A DNA stretch of 37,574 nucleotides from positions 1 to 37,574 of the IMG/VR virus record IMGVR_UViG_3300022698_000267; one strand, written 5' to 3'. Source of the stretch: a virus. Position 1 is the first letter of the stretch. Each line of letters begins with the position of its first letter. The notes beneath the pieces are model-generated. The model was not told the DNA's origin. It did not search any database and was given only the letters and a program-made list of their open reading frames with translations. This document shows positions 8,165 to 18,200 of this stretch, piece by piece. The translations under genes and the position numbers were made by a program.

Positions 8165-8377
8165 TTAGGCTGGTATTGCCAAACTTGCTGATTTAATTTC
8201 ATTCTCGTCTTCTTCCACCGTCAAAGTCAAAGACTGTGTGCCGGCAAGAACGTTGTTATATTGTGTTTCCGTTAACAGGATCGGTTCCAGTTTCATAATT
8301 TCGCTTTGTGAAATATCATCACAAACCAGAACAAGCAATCCTTTTACGGGGGCATTTTGCGTTGTGGGATTTGCCAT
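8165..8377 (-). CDS. Small protein (70 aa) after the capsid gene, capsid decoration candidate
   Basis: ATG with an excellent AAGGAGGG Shine-Dalgarno about 9 bases upstream. The sequence has short hydrophobic strands (GLLVLVCDDI, SLTLTVEED) and no signal peptide or membrane helix. It is the last gene of the leftward operon, directly downstream of the major capsid gene and just before the terminator. It shares the less AT-rich composition of the capsid and scaffold genes, which suggests high expression. Small proteins in this position are often head decoration or minor head proteins; no family is recognised. Confidence 0.65.
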   Translation of the reverse strand: MANPTTQNAPVKGLLVLVCDDISQSEIMKLEPILLTETQYNNVLAGTQSLTLTVEEDENEIKSASLAIPA

Positions 8378-8404
8378 ATTAAAATTCCCTCCTTGTGTTG
8401 TTTT

Positions 8405-8430
8405 TAAGTCGCCAAATTAATGGCGACTTA
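8405..8430 (-). promoter_or_regulatory. Perfect 10-bp hairpin in the capsid/70-aa intergenic leader
   Basis: TAAGTCGCCA (8405-8414) and TGGCGACTTA (8421-8430) are exact inverted repeats around AATTAA. On the minus strand the hairpin lies between the capsid stop and the Shine-Dalgarno of the 70-aa gene and is followed by A's, not T's. It is therefore not a standard terminator in the transcribed direction. It may stabilise or process the abundant capsid mRNA, or tune expression of the small gene. Confidence 0.6.
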
Positions 8431-8465
8431 TTAACCTTTAGTAGATTATAGGGCCAAGTGATAAA

Positions 8466-9569
8466 TTATGGGGTCACGACAGTGACTTTACCATAAAGTT
8501 TTGACATGACCATTTGCTTCGCGTAGAAAGAACCGACTGAACGAATCCATGACCAGTTCTCCACGTTATAGAAGCTGTCCATGATGATCATTGGAATATA
8601 CGGTGCATAAATGTACCCTGATTCCATTTCACTGGGACCTTTGTACCCGACCAGGATGTCATCGGTATTCAAGTTTGGCATGATATGAATATCGAATTCA
8701 TCATTCAACGTACCGGAAACGATCAACCTTTTGGAAATTTGTGGCTGATGATTTGTTCCGTCGGTGTAAGATACATATTCACCTGTTCTTCTGAAGTATG
8801 CACCTGTTCTGGGTGAACATACCACGAAATTGGGATAACGTCTTGTGAGGTTATAAATCTCAGTGGCAACTTCAATGATCTGGAAGTACAATTCTTTTTC
8901 TTTCCGATCTTTAATTTGTGGGGAGTCTGAGCTTCCTGGTTTGGTCCATGTTGCCGTACCTCCACTTGCACCATTGTAAAGATCGTTAAGGACTTCAAAA
9001 TTCACTTCCTCTACGATTTTCGCTGCCAGGGCTTTGGTGATCTGTGTTTCCAGATTGAGACCAAGTTTGTCACTGGAATCTTGGGCTTCAAATGTCCATT
9101 TACCAGCTAACTTTCTCTGGATTGCTTTAACACCAATCTCCCTCACGATGAAGTCGATTCCCTGTGTGATGCTTTCACCTTCCGCGGGCCCGAGTGAATA
9201 CTCGGTGGTGGGATGATCAACCACTGAATCCCCTGCTGCAATCTGGTCCGCTGTACTGGTGAACATTGGGTCATCCGTATGAGCGTTGGTATAGACATAA
9301 TCCAACATCTGTAGAATGGCCACTCTATCCGGAATTGGTTGTACACCAACAATTTTGCTAATGATGGAATCCCTGGCCAATTTCTTGATGGCCGGCAGAA
9401 ACACGGTAGCAATTCTGTCAATGTTCTTTGTTGAAGTCTGCTCTTCAATTCTTGTCAGCTCTTTACATTCGTTGTCCAGCAGAGCGTTGTAGATATCAAG
9501 CATATCTTCCGGAATCCCGGCAATATCTTGCCTTGCAATATCAACATATTTTTGAACTGTTTCGTTCAT
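8466..9569 (-). CDS. Major capsid protein, T4 gp23-like, 367 aa
   Basis: ATG with AAGGAGGA Shine-Dalgarno (minus strand, 9584-9578). The protein has the usual layout: a helical N-terminal arm, then the HK97-type shell fold. The C-terminal part has the gp23-family signature of a Tyr/Pro-rich YIYAPYIPM segment followed by the region that packs the last strand (YAKQM.MSKLYGK). Length is normal once an N-terminal arm is allowed for. A candidate cleavage site for the gp21-like protease (I/L-x-E) is IEE at residues 41-43. It lies directly downstream of the protease-scaffold gene, the standard order. The coding sequence is less AT-rich than its neighbours, fitting codon selection in the most abundant virion protein. 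Confidence 0.85.
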   Translation of the reverse strand: MNETVQKYVDIARQDIAGIPEDMLDIYNALLDNECKELTRIEEQTSTKNIDRIATVFLPAIKKLARDSIISKIVGVQPIPDRVAILQMLDYVYTNAHTDDPMFTSTADQIAAGDSVVDHPTTEYSLGPAEGESITQGIDFIVREIGVKAIQRKLAGKWTFEAQDSSDKLGLNLETQITKALAAKIVEEVNFEVLNDLYNGASGGTATWTKPGSSDSPQIKDRKEKELYFQIIEVATEIYNLTRRYPNFVVCSPRTGAYFRRTGEYVSYTDGTNHQPQISKRLIVSGTLNDEFDIHIMPNLNTDDILVGYKGPSEMESGYIYAPYIPMIIMDSFYNVENWSWIRSVGSFYAKQMVMSKLYGKVTVVTP

Positions 9570-9612
9570 AGCAACTATCCTCCTTATTTATAATGAATCT
9601 CTTACAAAGGTT

Positions 9613-11472
9613 TTATATCATTCCCATAACTTTCTGGAACCGGGCATTAGCATCAGTATCCGGCGCCACATCTTCTACCACGGATCTGCCTTTTCCCTTA
9701 ACAGATTCGGTTACTTTCTCGGTTTTCTTTTCCAATTCGGCAACAACTGCTTCTACTTCTTCTGGACTGGAAGCCTCTTTAAGGGCTGCTTTAATTTCAT
9801 CTTTTTCCAATCCAGCTTCCATAAGCTTTTCAGTGGCTTTCGTCTTCAGACCTTCTAACTGAAGTGTGTTCAGTTCCATGTAAGTCTGTTGGTAATCGCC
9901 TGTAAGTTTGTTAATGGTTTTTACAATATCCTCTGGTTTCGAAACTTCTATCCCTTCGAAATTATCTTGAAGGATTGTTTGAATTTCTTCGAATAGCATG
10001 GCGTCTATCTCCTCCTCTGTTCCAGAAGGTTTCCCTTCTGATTTTTTCTCTTTCACAGGACTCATTCTTTGGTCCTTTGTTTTTTCTTTGACCGCTTCCA
10101 CGTCTTTTCCTGCTTCATCTTCTACTGGAGCAGAATCCTTCTCCGAATTCTCTTTACCATCAGCGGGTGACAAGTTTTCATCTGTCTTCCCACTAAGCAT
10201 ATCTGACAATTTTGAGAAGCAGGAACCCATGACCTTATCTAACCCCTTAACGTCTTGCATTTCCGATTGTACAAAGGCTAAGGCAAGGTTTTGGATCATG
10301 CTAAGAGAGGTAGTATGATCACCACTTTCCAGAAGTTTATTAAGTTCATCAACAAACTTCTCTTTGAAATCTTCCAGTGATGTAATATCGAAAGCTTGTG
10401 CAAAAGCACTGACTTCATCCGAACCTTCTTCTTTACCAATCAATTTGGTAACAAAGTCTTCATCTTGAAGTGCTTCAAGAATCTCTTCTTTCTTTTCATC
10501 AGTGCCTTTGTCATCCTCTTCTGCTGTTTCATCAGCACTTCTTGTGATGGAATCGATAATGGAATCGATGACTTTCATTTGAAGCCCAGCTGCATCCACT
10601 TTAATATTTTCTTGAATTGTTTCCAAGTCAATAAAATCATTGATTACAGCGTATTGAATAAGTGGCTCAACAATACTTGAGGTTTCATGTTGTTCGATCT
10701 CCATCCCTTCGATAACCTCAATGACTTTATCTCGCAGTGAGGAGGGAATTTCTGCAAGACCAGCAGCTTGAAGGGCTGTATACTTGTCTTTCAAAAATCG
10801 AAGCACAGATGCCCTTTCCTCTTTGGTTTGTGAATCTGTGATAAGTGATTGAATGAAATCTGTTGTTTGTGTCAATCCATTCACATTCAAAACCAGATCA
10901 ATATCAAAATCCTCTTCTTGAGAGGCAAATGGCTGGTATATTGGATGATTAAGACTTTCGTGATTTTCCATTCCTCGAACAAGGGCAAATACCTGTTTTG
11001 CAACGTCTTCGTTTTCAGACAGGTATACCAGTTTTTTGATTTTTTCCTTGTTCACGGAGGCCCACTCGGATTTTGTAACTCTTTCTTCCGGTGATACAAC
11101 CCGAAGTCTTGGTTTTTCATCTTTGCTGAAAATCATCCCAGCAATCCTCACAACCATTTCACCTTTCTTGGCTTTTTCCAAGACCTTTTCCAGATCCTCT
11201 TCGATAGATTTGATTTCTGTTTCCTTCGCCTCTATCAGTTTATTGAGTTCTTCCACTTTTGCTTCCTTGATCGAAGTCTCAGATGCAATTTGAGAAAAAC
11301 CAGTCATAAGGGTTTCTTTCTCTTCCACCTCCTTCGTCAATCCATCCATTTTGGCTTGTAGAGATTCAACCTCTTGATTCAATTTTTCTTTATCTAGGTT
11401 GAGCCTCTCAACCTCATTTGATATCTTGTCCTTTTCCAGAACAAGTTTATCGTAAGTTTCATCTGTCTTCAT
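9613..11472 (-). CDS. Nested in-frame scaffold protein from an internal start, 619 aa
   Basis: An in-frame ATG (minus strand 11472-11470, codon 240 of the fusion) is preceded by AGGGAGGATGAAATT, a Shine-Dalgarno as good as those of the flanking genes with ideal spacing. It lies exactly where the protease domain ends and the coiled-coil scaffold begins (MKTDETYDKLVLEK). Independent production of scaffold from within a protease gene is established for lambda C/Nu3. Here it would supply many scaffold copies per protease. This is inferred from the translation signal and domain boundary. Confidence 0.65.
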   Translation of the reverse strand: MKTDETYDKLVLEKDKISNEVERLNLDKEKLNQEVESLQAKMDGLTKEVEEKETLMTGFSQIASETSIKEAKVEELNKLIEAKETEIKSIEEDLEKVLEKAKKGEMVVRIAGMIFSKDEKPRLRVVSPEERVTKSEWASVNKEKIKKLVYLSENEDVAKQVFALVRGMENHESLNHPIYQPFASQEEDFDIDLVLNVNGLTQTTDFIQSLITDSQTKEERASVLRFLKDKYTALQAAGLAEIPSSLRDKVIEVIEGMEIEQHETSSIVEPLIQYAVINDFIDLETIQENIKVDAAGLQMKVIDSIIDSITRSADETAEEDDKGTDEKKEEILEALQDEDFVTKLIGKEEGSDEVSAFAQAFDITSLEDFKEKFVDELNKLLESGDHTTSLSMIQNLALAFVQSEMQDVKGLDKVMGSCFSKLSDMLSGKTDENLSPADGKENSEKDSAPVEDEAGKDVEAVKEKTKDQRMSPVKEKKSEGKPSGTEEEIDAMLFEEIQTILQDNFEGIEVSKPEDIVKTINKLTGDYQQTYMELNTLQLEGLKTKATEKLMEAGLEKDEIKAALKEASSPEEVEAVVAELEKKTEKVTESVKGKGRSVVEDVAPDTDANARFQKVMGMI

Positions 11473-12189
11473 AATTTCATCCTCCCTAAAACTGGTTTTT
11501 AATGTTTTATCGAACATTAATTCTTTTATGTCAGAAATCGAATTTTTACCTGTTTGCTCGACAACCCTAGTTGCAAAACTTTCTATTAGAGAATCGAAAA
11601 ACACTCGTTCACCCTCTAATTTACTTCCTTTGGCATCAGGAATAAAAACTTCCTGATGCTGTGATTTTTCTACTATGTTATCACTTGCAGCATGTGTTGT
11701 AACGTAGGATGGGTACACAACAAAGTCCACACCTTGCAATTTCAAATCAATTCTTTTATTAACGGACACTGTCGTGTTATTAACAATTGCTGTGTCTGGA
11801 CGTTTTTTTGCACCTCCTCTTATAGAAAGACCAATTTTATATTTATTATCAAGTAGCCAGGAAATGAAACAACCCCATACAGTAGGAAATAATGTAAAAT
11901 CTGCTTTTACAATTCCATCTGAGAAATAGATATCATCCATATACCCTGCAATTAAACCAACCCATTCTTCTTCTTCGTTTTTTGGGTGTTTAGCGAATGA
12001 ATATCTATAGGTAGGATCTTGTTCCGTCAACTTGTTGTAAAAATCTATTGCCTTTGTTAATTCTTCTGTAGAATATACATTCCTGTTAACTCCAGGTCTG
12101 TCAGGATAGATTACTGGAACTCCTTCCAATTTACGGGGTTTTACGTCCGCTAGTAAAAACCTATCCATTCCTTGTGTTGCTGTTTCCAT
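9613..12189 (-). CDS. Prohead protease (T4 gp21-like, U9/S80) fused to scaffold core protein, 858 aa
   Basis: ATG with GTAGGAGG upstream. Residues about 1-205 match the gp21-like prohead protease pattern: catalytic His in SFAKHPKNEE, the Gly-Leu-Ile-Ala-Gly strand, catalytic Ser in IGLSIRGGAKK (family motif SSRG), and GVDFVVYPSYVTTHA, equivalent to the family's VDxVxxPS. Residues about 240-858 are a Glu/Lys-rich, largely coiled-coil region (KDKISNEVERLNLDKEKL), as in phage scaffold proteins, ending in FQKVMGMI. Such proteins assemble inside the prohead, and the protease then cuts scaffold and capsid. Base composition changes near residue 240, at an internal start described separately. Confidence 0.85.
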   Translation of the reverse strand: METATQGMDRFLLADVKPRKLEGVPVIYPDRPGVNRNVYSTEELTKAIDFYNKLTEQDPTYRYSFAKHPKNEEEEWVGLIAGYMDDIYFSDGIVKADFTLFPTVWGCFISWLLDNKYKIGLSIRGGAKKRPDTAIVNNTTVSVNKRIDLKLQGVDFVVYPSYVTTHAASDNIVEKSQHQEVFIPDAKGSKLEGERVFFDSLIESFATRVVEQTGKNSISDIKELMFDKTLKTSFREDEIMKTDETYDKLVLEKDKISNEVERLNLDKEKLNQEVESLQAKMDGLTKEVEEKETLMTGFSQIASETSIKEAKVEELNKLIEAKETEIKSIEEDLEKVLEKAKKGEMVVRIAGMIFSKDEKPRLRVVSPEERVTKSEWASVNKEKIKKLVYLSENEDVAKQVFALVRGMENHESLNHPIYQPFASQEEDFDIDLVLNVNGLTQTTDFIQSLITDSQTKEERASVLRFLKDKYTALQAAGLAEIPSSLRDKVIEVIEGMEIEQHETSSIVEPLIQYAVINDFIDLETIQENIKVDAAGLQMKVIDSIIDSITRSADETAEEDDKGTDEKKEEILEALQDEDFVTKLIGKEEGSDEVSAFAQAFDITSLEDFKEKFVDELNKLLESGDHTTSLSMIQNLALAFVQSEMQDVKGLDKVMGSCFSKLSDMLSGKTDENLSPADGKENSEKDSAPVEDEAGKDVEAVKEKTKDQRMSPVKEKKSEGKPSGTEEEIDAMLFEEIQTILQDNFEGIEVSKPEDIVKTINKLTGDYQQTYMELNTLQLEGLKTKATEKLMEAGLEKDEIKAALKEASSPEEVEAVVAELEKKTEKVTESVKGKGRSVVEDVAPDTDANARFQKVMGMI

Positions 12190-12233
12190 ATATAATGATC
12201 CTCCTACATCAAGGTTTTATGGAAGGTACGTTT

Positions 12234-15200
12234 TTATCCATACAAACTCGCTGAAGGTGTATTAATTGTGACATGAGTTGCCGCTGGTCCTCCCGATTGT
12301 TGTTGCATCGAATTTCTCATTACTGGTTCTGGATTCTGCATTGCTGGTTGTTTCTGTTCTATTTGTTGTACTGCCGGAGGTTGTCTTTGTATTCCTGATA
12401 AAGTGTCGAAGCTGCTCATTTCCTTATTCATTTTTTGAAGATCATCACTTTGATTTCTTTCTATAACAGTTCCTAAACTCTTATCACTTGCAGATTGTCT
12501 TAGATTAAAAGCAGCTACTTCTTGTAGTGTTTTTGATCCTTCTGGTGTAGGTGTTCCTAAATCAGTTTCTAATTTCTTTCTAGGACCTCCACTAATGGAA
12601 TTTATTGCTTGTGAAACGCTATCTCCTATTTTATCTGCTTCTGAACCACCAGAAAAAGAACCATAACTAAATCTTCCACCCATCTGTTCAACTAGTTTTT
12701 GAGCTGTATCAACAGATTTTTCTGCTTGTTCACGTGTTCTTTCTGGACCACCCATAGACATATTGATTGCAATACGTCTTTCTTTATCCTTTCTAGCAGC
12801 AAGATCTTCTTCTGCCCCAACAAGGTCATAGGCATCATAATCTCTAGGACCAGCTAATAATGCTGGGTCTATTTTTTTAGAACCTTCATCTGGTGGAGCA
12901 CCTCCAGATTGCCATTTTTTATTCCACTCCCGAAGTCTTGCTGCCCTTGCTTCTTCAGGAGTCATTCTAGGTCCTGTTCCACCAGCCTCCTTTGTAGCAG
13001 CATCCTGTGCAGCAGCCTTTTCTTTCTCATATTGTTCTTCTTGTAATTTAATTCCCCAAGGACTTAGTGCTAATCCTCTAGCAGAACTTCCAGCTGGTGC
13101 CATCCAGCTTCCTGGCAAACTCCCTGGTATGTTGCTTCCTGGACTATTAACATTTCCTCCTCCTGCATTTTGTTGTAAAGCCATAAGTGTCGGTGAGAAT
13201 TGGGTTGGATCAACAGTATACTTTCCAACTTCAGTTCCTCCAGTTCCAGCTCCAGGAACTGTTATGCCACCAGAACCTTTTGGACTGGTTTTAAGAGACT
13301 TATAACTAATACCACCAGAACTATCATAAATTTTGGCTTGTTGTTCAAATGACCTTCCGGTTTGACTAGCCATTTCCTGTATTTTGGCTCTTTCTACTTC
13401 TGTATACTTTCCAGGTCCTTCAGTTCCTCCGGCTCCGATATTTCCAAAAAACTGCTGTGCTGCAACGTTGTCTGTGACTTGTTTTGTTTTTTGAATTTCT
13501 TGTTCAACAGCGTCTTTCGTTATTCTGGCAGAACCTGATGCTGTTGCACCTGCTTCAGTTGATATTCCGGCTGTTGCTCCTTTTGCTTTTGCAATTCTTT
13601 TTGCAGATGCTTCTGCTTCTTCTTGAGTAACTGTAAAAGAATTTCCAAAAAGATCTCCTATTTTGTGTCCAGCTTTAAGTCCTCCTGTTCCCCAATCTAG
13701 TAAAGCTTGACTCTCTGCCATATCTCTGTCTGTTAGTGCTAAAGCTTTCATCGGATTAGCACCTTCAGCACGATGTTTTGCAAATTGTCTAGCTCTTGTT
13801 TCAGCTCTAAACATCTCTGGAGACATTTCATTGCCACGATATGTTTTTCCAGTAGAAGGATCTGTGGATGTTATATATTTTGCATTAAAGTCCCTTAACC
13901 TAGAAATTCGTTCCTGATCAGTTTCTTTTGTTTTGCCATCTGCAGTTGCTCCTCCTCCATATTTTGATTGCAATTGCTTCATCGTTTCTTGGGCTCTTGC
14001 ACCTAATGGGCCCAAAGCTTGTTGAATTGAATCTTTACCATACCCTTCTGCTTCCAGATCCGCACCTAATCTTTCAAGAGTCCTGCTTCCAGAGGAAAGA
14101 AGACCCATAGATTTTTCTGCAACAGTACCTCTTGGTACTGTTCCAGATCCAGTAGACTCTGCTGCTCTTCTACCTTGACTTTGTCTTCTTTCTTCATATG
14201 ACTCTCTAGCAGATCTTTTTAGACGTTCCCATTGAGTTGATTCTTGACCAGTTCCGGGAGTCGTTCCAGGACGGACGGGTGATTTGGAACTACCCAAAAT
14301 ATCTTTAAGTGGTCCTGGAACTTCATCTCCAGTAGGACTTGTTCCAGGAATTTCTGCAGCTCCTGCTTCAGTTCCTCCAAATAACCAATCTGCAGCTTGT
14401 AGCATCAATCCAAGCATTGGATTAATAGTACGAACTCCATGTTTTGCAGCACCCAAACCTAATTGACGCAAACCTTTTTTCTGTGCAGCAGCTTTTGCTT
14501 TAGAGCTCGAAGGAGATTCCCCTGGAGGGTAATTGATATCATCATGTCCAAGTTCTGTGTCGAACAAGATATCACTCCACCGTTTATTATTTACTGGTTC
14601 AGGCCAACCGAAATCCTGAACAGTTCTATTCATTCTATATTGACCTGTTTTTTTATCTTTAATAGGTGTTTCTAAAGGTTTGTAACCTATAACTTTATCG
14701 TCCTTATCTCTCACTGGTTGTAAACCTTGTAGTGCATACATTTCATCTATACTTAATTGTGCAGACCTATCTTTACCAGGACCTTCTCCAGCTTTTCGAA
14801 CAACGGCAGAGTCAGGTTTACTTCCATCCAGAGGAACATAAGCTAATGGATTATCGTTTTTATCGTAGGTTTCTCTTCTACCAGTTGCTGTGTTGTCCAA
14901 TGTGGTAGTAACTATACCTTTGGAAATCATGTTCAAAGCTTCAGCTGCTATAATTGCTGAACTTGCTACACTGTCTAATCCTATTGACGCAGTTTTACTA
15001 GCATCTGCCTCTTGATTTTTAGCTTGTTCTAAAGACTGACCTTGACCTTCTTTCGTTTTACCAGCCATGTCATCAAGAAGTTTTTTAGCTAATCCTGTAT
15101 TACCACTAGATGTGGCCTTTTCTAGTTCTACTATTTGTTTTTCAAACTCATCTGTGCTCATATTTCTTTTCATACTAGGTCTAATGAGTCTACCAATATC

Positions 15201-18200
15201 ATCCATACTACGACCACTCATTAGAAGGGAACTCATCATATCTGGAAAGTTCTTGGTCATAGTGCCAACATCAGCTGCTCCGGTACGTAATAATCTGGCA
15301 TATAAGCCGCCTTTTTTCTTTTCACTAGCTGTCCACTCTTCAGCAGTTATGGCTCCACTAGCTACACCTAAAGTTATAGCGCTCCTAGATCTAGTAAATT
15401 GATCACCAAACATTTGATTTACAGTACCAACCACTTTTGCAACGTTTTGTTCGTATTCAGTTCTGGTGGCTATAGTAGCATCTGGAATTGGTTCTGCTTT
15501 TATTGGATATAAAGCTCTATCTAAGGCTTTTCCATATATTGGTGCCTGGATAGCTTTAAAAACATCAACATCTGCTCTTCTATAATCGGCACCTTGTTGT
15601 GCTCGTTTTCGTAATTCACCTTCTGAAAAAAGATTCTGAAGAGCTTTATATGAATCAGGTTTCATTTTAATATCTGTGAATTGACCTATAGCATCTACAA
15701 ATTTACCTATAGCTTGTACGAAAGCATCTGTTGTTCCAGCTTTCATTTCTCCAACTTTACCAGTTTTTTTATCATATTCAAAATATTTTCCTGGTTCAGT
15801 TGCAAGAGAAGCCACCATTTGTCCTAGGTCACTTCTCTGCCATTCTTTTCTAAGATCTGAATCATTCTGTGGCATTAGTAATGACAATTTTGATGCTGAA
15901 ACATCTGATCTTCCACTAAGTTGTTTTCTAATTAAACCTACAGAAGATTCATATGTATCAAGCATTCTTCTAGCAGGTAAAGAGTATGAAGCCTGTGTAT
16001 ACTGTTTTATAGCATCATATTCTTCTGGACTAACCACTTGATTTTTAACTAAACCATAAGTTTCATTTATTCCTTCAACATCCTTTGCTGCTTTCGTTTT
16101 CGTTTCTGTGACTGCTAATTCAAGAGGTCTAATTTTTGTGGATTCCGCTCTTTCTCTAAAGAATTTTAGGGCTTCTGCTTGTCTTTGTTCATCACCTTTT
16201 TGTCCAAGGAATTGTTGTCCCATCAATCCAGAAAGACCTATTCCTGCACCTACCAATGCTCCAACTGGACCTCCTACAGCCATACCCACAGCAGTACCAC
16301 CTAATACTCCCGCTCCTCCAGAAAGTATAGATCCAATATCCCATGCATTTGGAGCTCCCCCACTTCTTTGTACAGATTGGTAACGTTCATAAGCGGAAAG
16401 TCCTAAAGCTGCCACTCCTGCTCCAATCCCAGCTCTTCTAGCCCATTTTCCAGGTGTTCTTAGTCCAAATCTCTCTCTTAGATTTTTTGGTTCTCTTCCT
16501 ACATAAAGTCCAGTTTCATCCAAGTCATAAACTAAACGGTTCATACCTCTTTGTGCAGTTCTGGAGGCCATTTTTCTTGCAATTGCAGAGCTTGAATCTC
16601 TGTAAGCGTCTCTACCCATTCCATAGAGTCCTCTTCCAAGCTGAGGTCCAAACATCATTGCAGCAGTCAGTCCTACAGGCATTGCTAGATCAGAATAATC
16701 TGCTTGTCCAGTTCTCTCTTGTAATCTTCTTAAAGCTCCATATTTTTCGAAACTTCTTTGCATCATTGCAAATCCAGCTATCTTTGGTGTAGCTTCGTAC
16801 CACTTAGCCTGTTGATTAAAAATTTTGCCAATTTGTAACCAAGTTCCGGCTCCACCAATGGTTGAACCAATATCAGATACACCAATATTGCCACCTTTTC
16901 CAGACAGAAAATCTAAACCACCTTGAGCAGTATTTTGTATCACTCCACCAAATAATTGTCCAGGCATTCCTAATGCAGCCTTTCCAGATTGGACCATAAT
17001 AGCTTGTGAAATTGGTTCGAATAGACGCATTCCAATTTTTCCAAGAGAATCCCGCACAGATTTTATAGCCCTAGAACCAGGACCAGTTGCTAGACCATCC
17101 ATTGCATCATTGACAGAATCTTCCAAATCTTTCATGAAAGTCTTTATATATCGAACTACTGCGTCTGATTTGGCTTTTTGTCTTCCTTCTGGAGTTTCCA
17201 CCTCCCCTCTATCAATGGCACTCATTCTTCCCCTAAAAGATGACATTCCTTCTAAAGTTCTGCCACCAAATCTTTCAACAAGTCCAGCTATACCACCAGA
17301 TATTCCAAACCCTTCCATAATTGGGGATAAGGCTGAGTTAAAGGCAGTTGTTAGAAGAGCCAACATTCCTTGGGTTGTTCCATATGAACCTTGAACAAGG
17401 GATTGTACATTGCGACCATAACTTTCTTGAAATTGTTCTTGTCTTCCTGGTTCACCTTTTAACTGGTCTAGATATTGAGCAAGATTTTTACTGGGATCGT
17501 ATTTCACACCAACATCTACTGCTGCCCTTTCTAATGCAGCATTTTGAAACAACTTTACTTGAGCTTCTGGAAGTATTTTTTCTAAATTTGATCCTTCTAT
17601 TCTAGATCCTCCTGGACCTGGAGTCATATTTTGTTGAAGCAGACCTGCATATTCTGATCTAATATTGGTAACCATTGGTTCAATTATAGAACTGGTTAGT
17701 GTGTCTCCAATATTCTTTATCTGTACATCAAATTGTGCTCCTTTTTTCAAAAGGACTTCCTGACCACCCATCATGTTGGATAAACCTAAATTTAAAGTTC
17801 GAATCATATCTGCTCCAGATTCTCCCTTAAATTCTTCATAGGATTTTCCAGCATATCCAGCAATAATTTCTGGGGAAATATTAAATCTTCTTTCCAGTGA
17901 TCTAAATTGTCCTGCTAAAAGCTCTCTGATAGCAAACACTGCACCACTGGTCCCCTGTTCAGGTGCAAGCATTGTTAATAACTGCGTTGCATCAAACATC
18001 TTTTCTTGAAATTCACTATTTGTAGCTTGTGATCTAGTACCAGGGTAAATGGACATGGCTGTTAAAACTTCCATGGCCTCTGGAAATTGGATAGGTTTTG
18101 TTCTAGCAGTTTCTAATGCTTTTCCAACGGCTTGTTGTGCATACATCGATGATCCCAAGAGAGATGTCATTGTATTTACTCTTGAAGTCATATCATTCAT

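Noticed and set aside
9585-9592. T4 late promoter box TATAAATA upstream of the capsid gene (minus strand)
   Set aside because: It directly abuts the AGGAGGA ribosome binding site, so a transcript starting from it would lack the leader needed for translation. Probably chance in AT-rich DNA.
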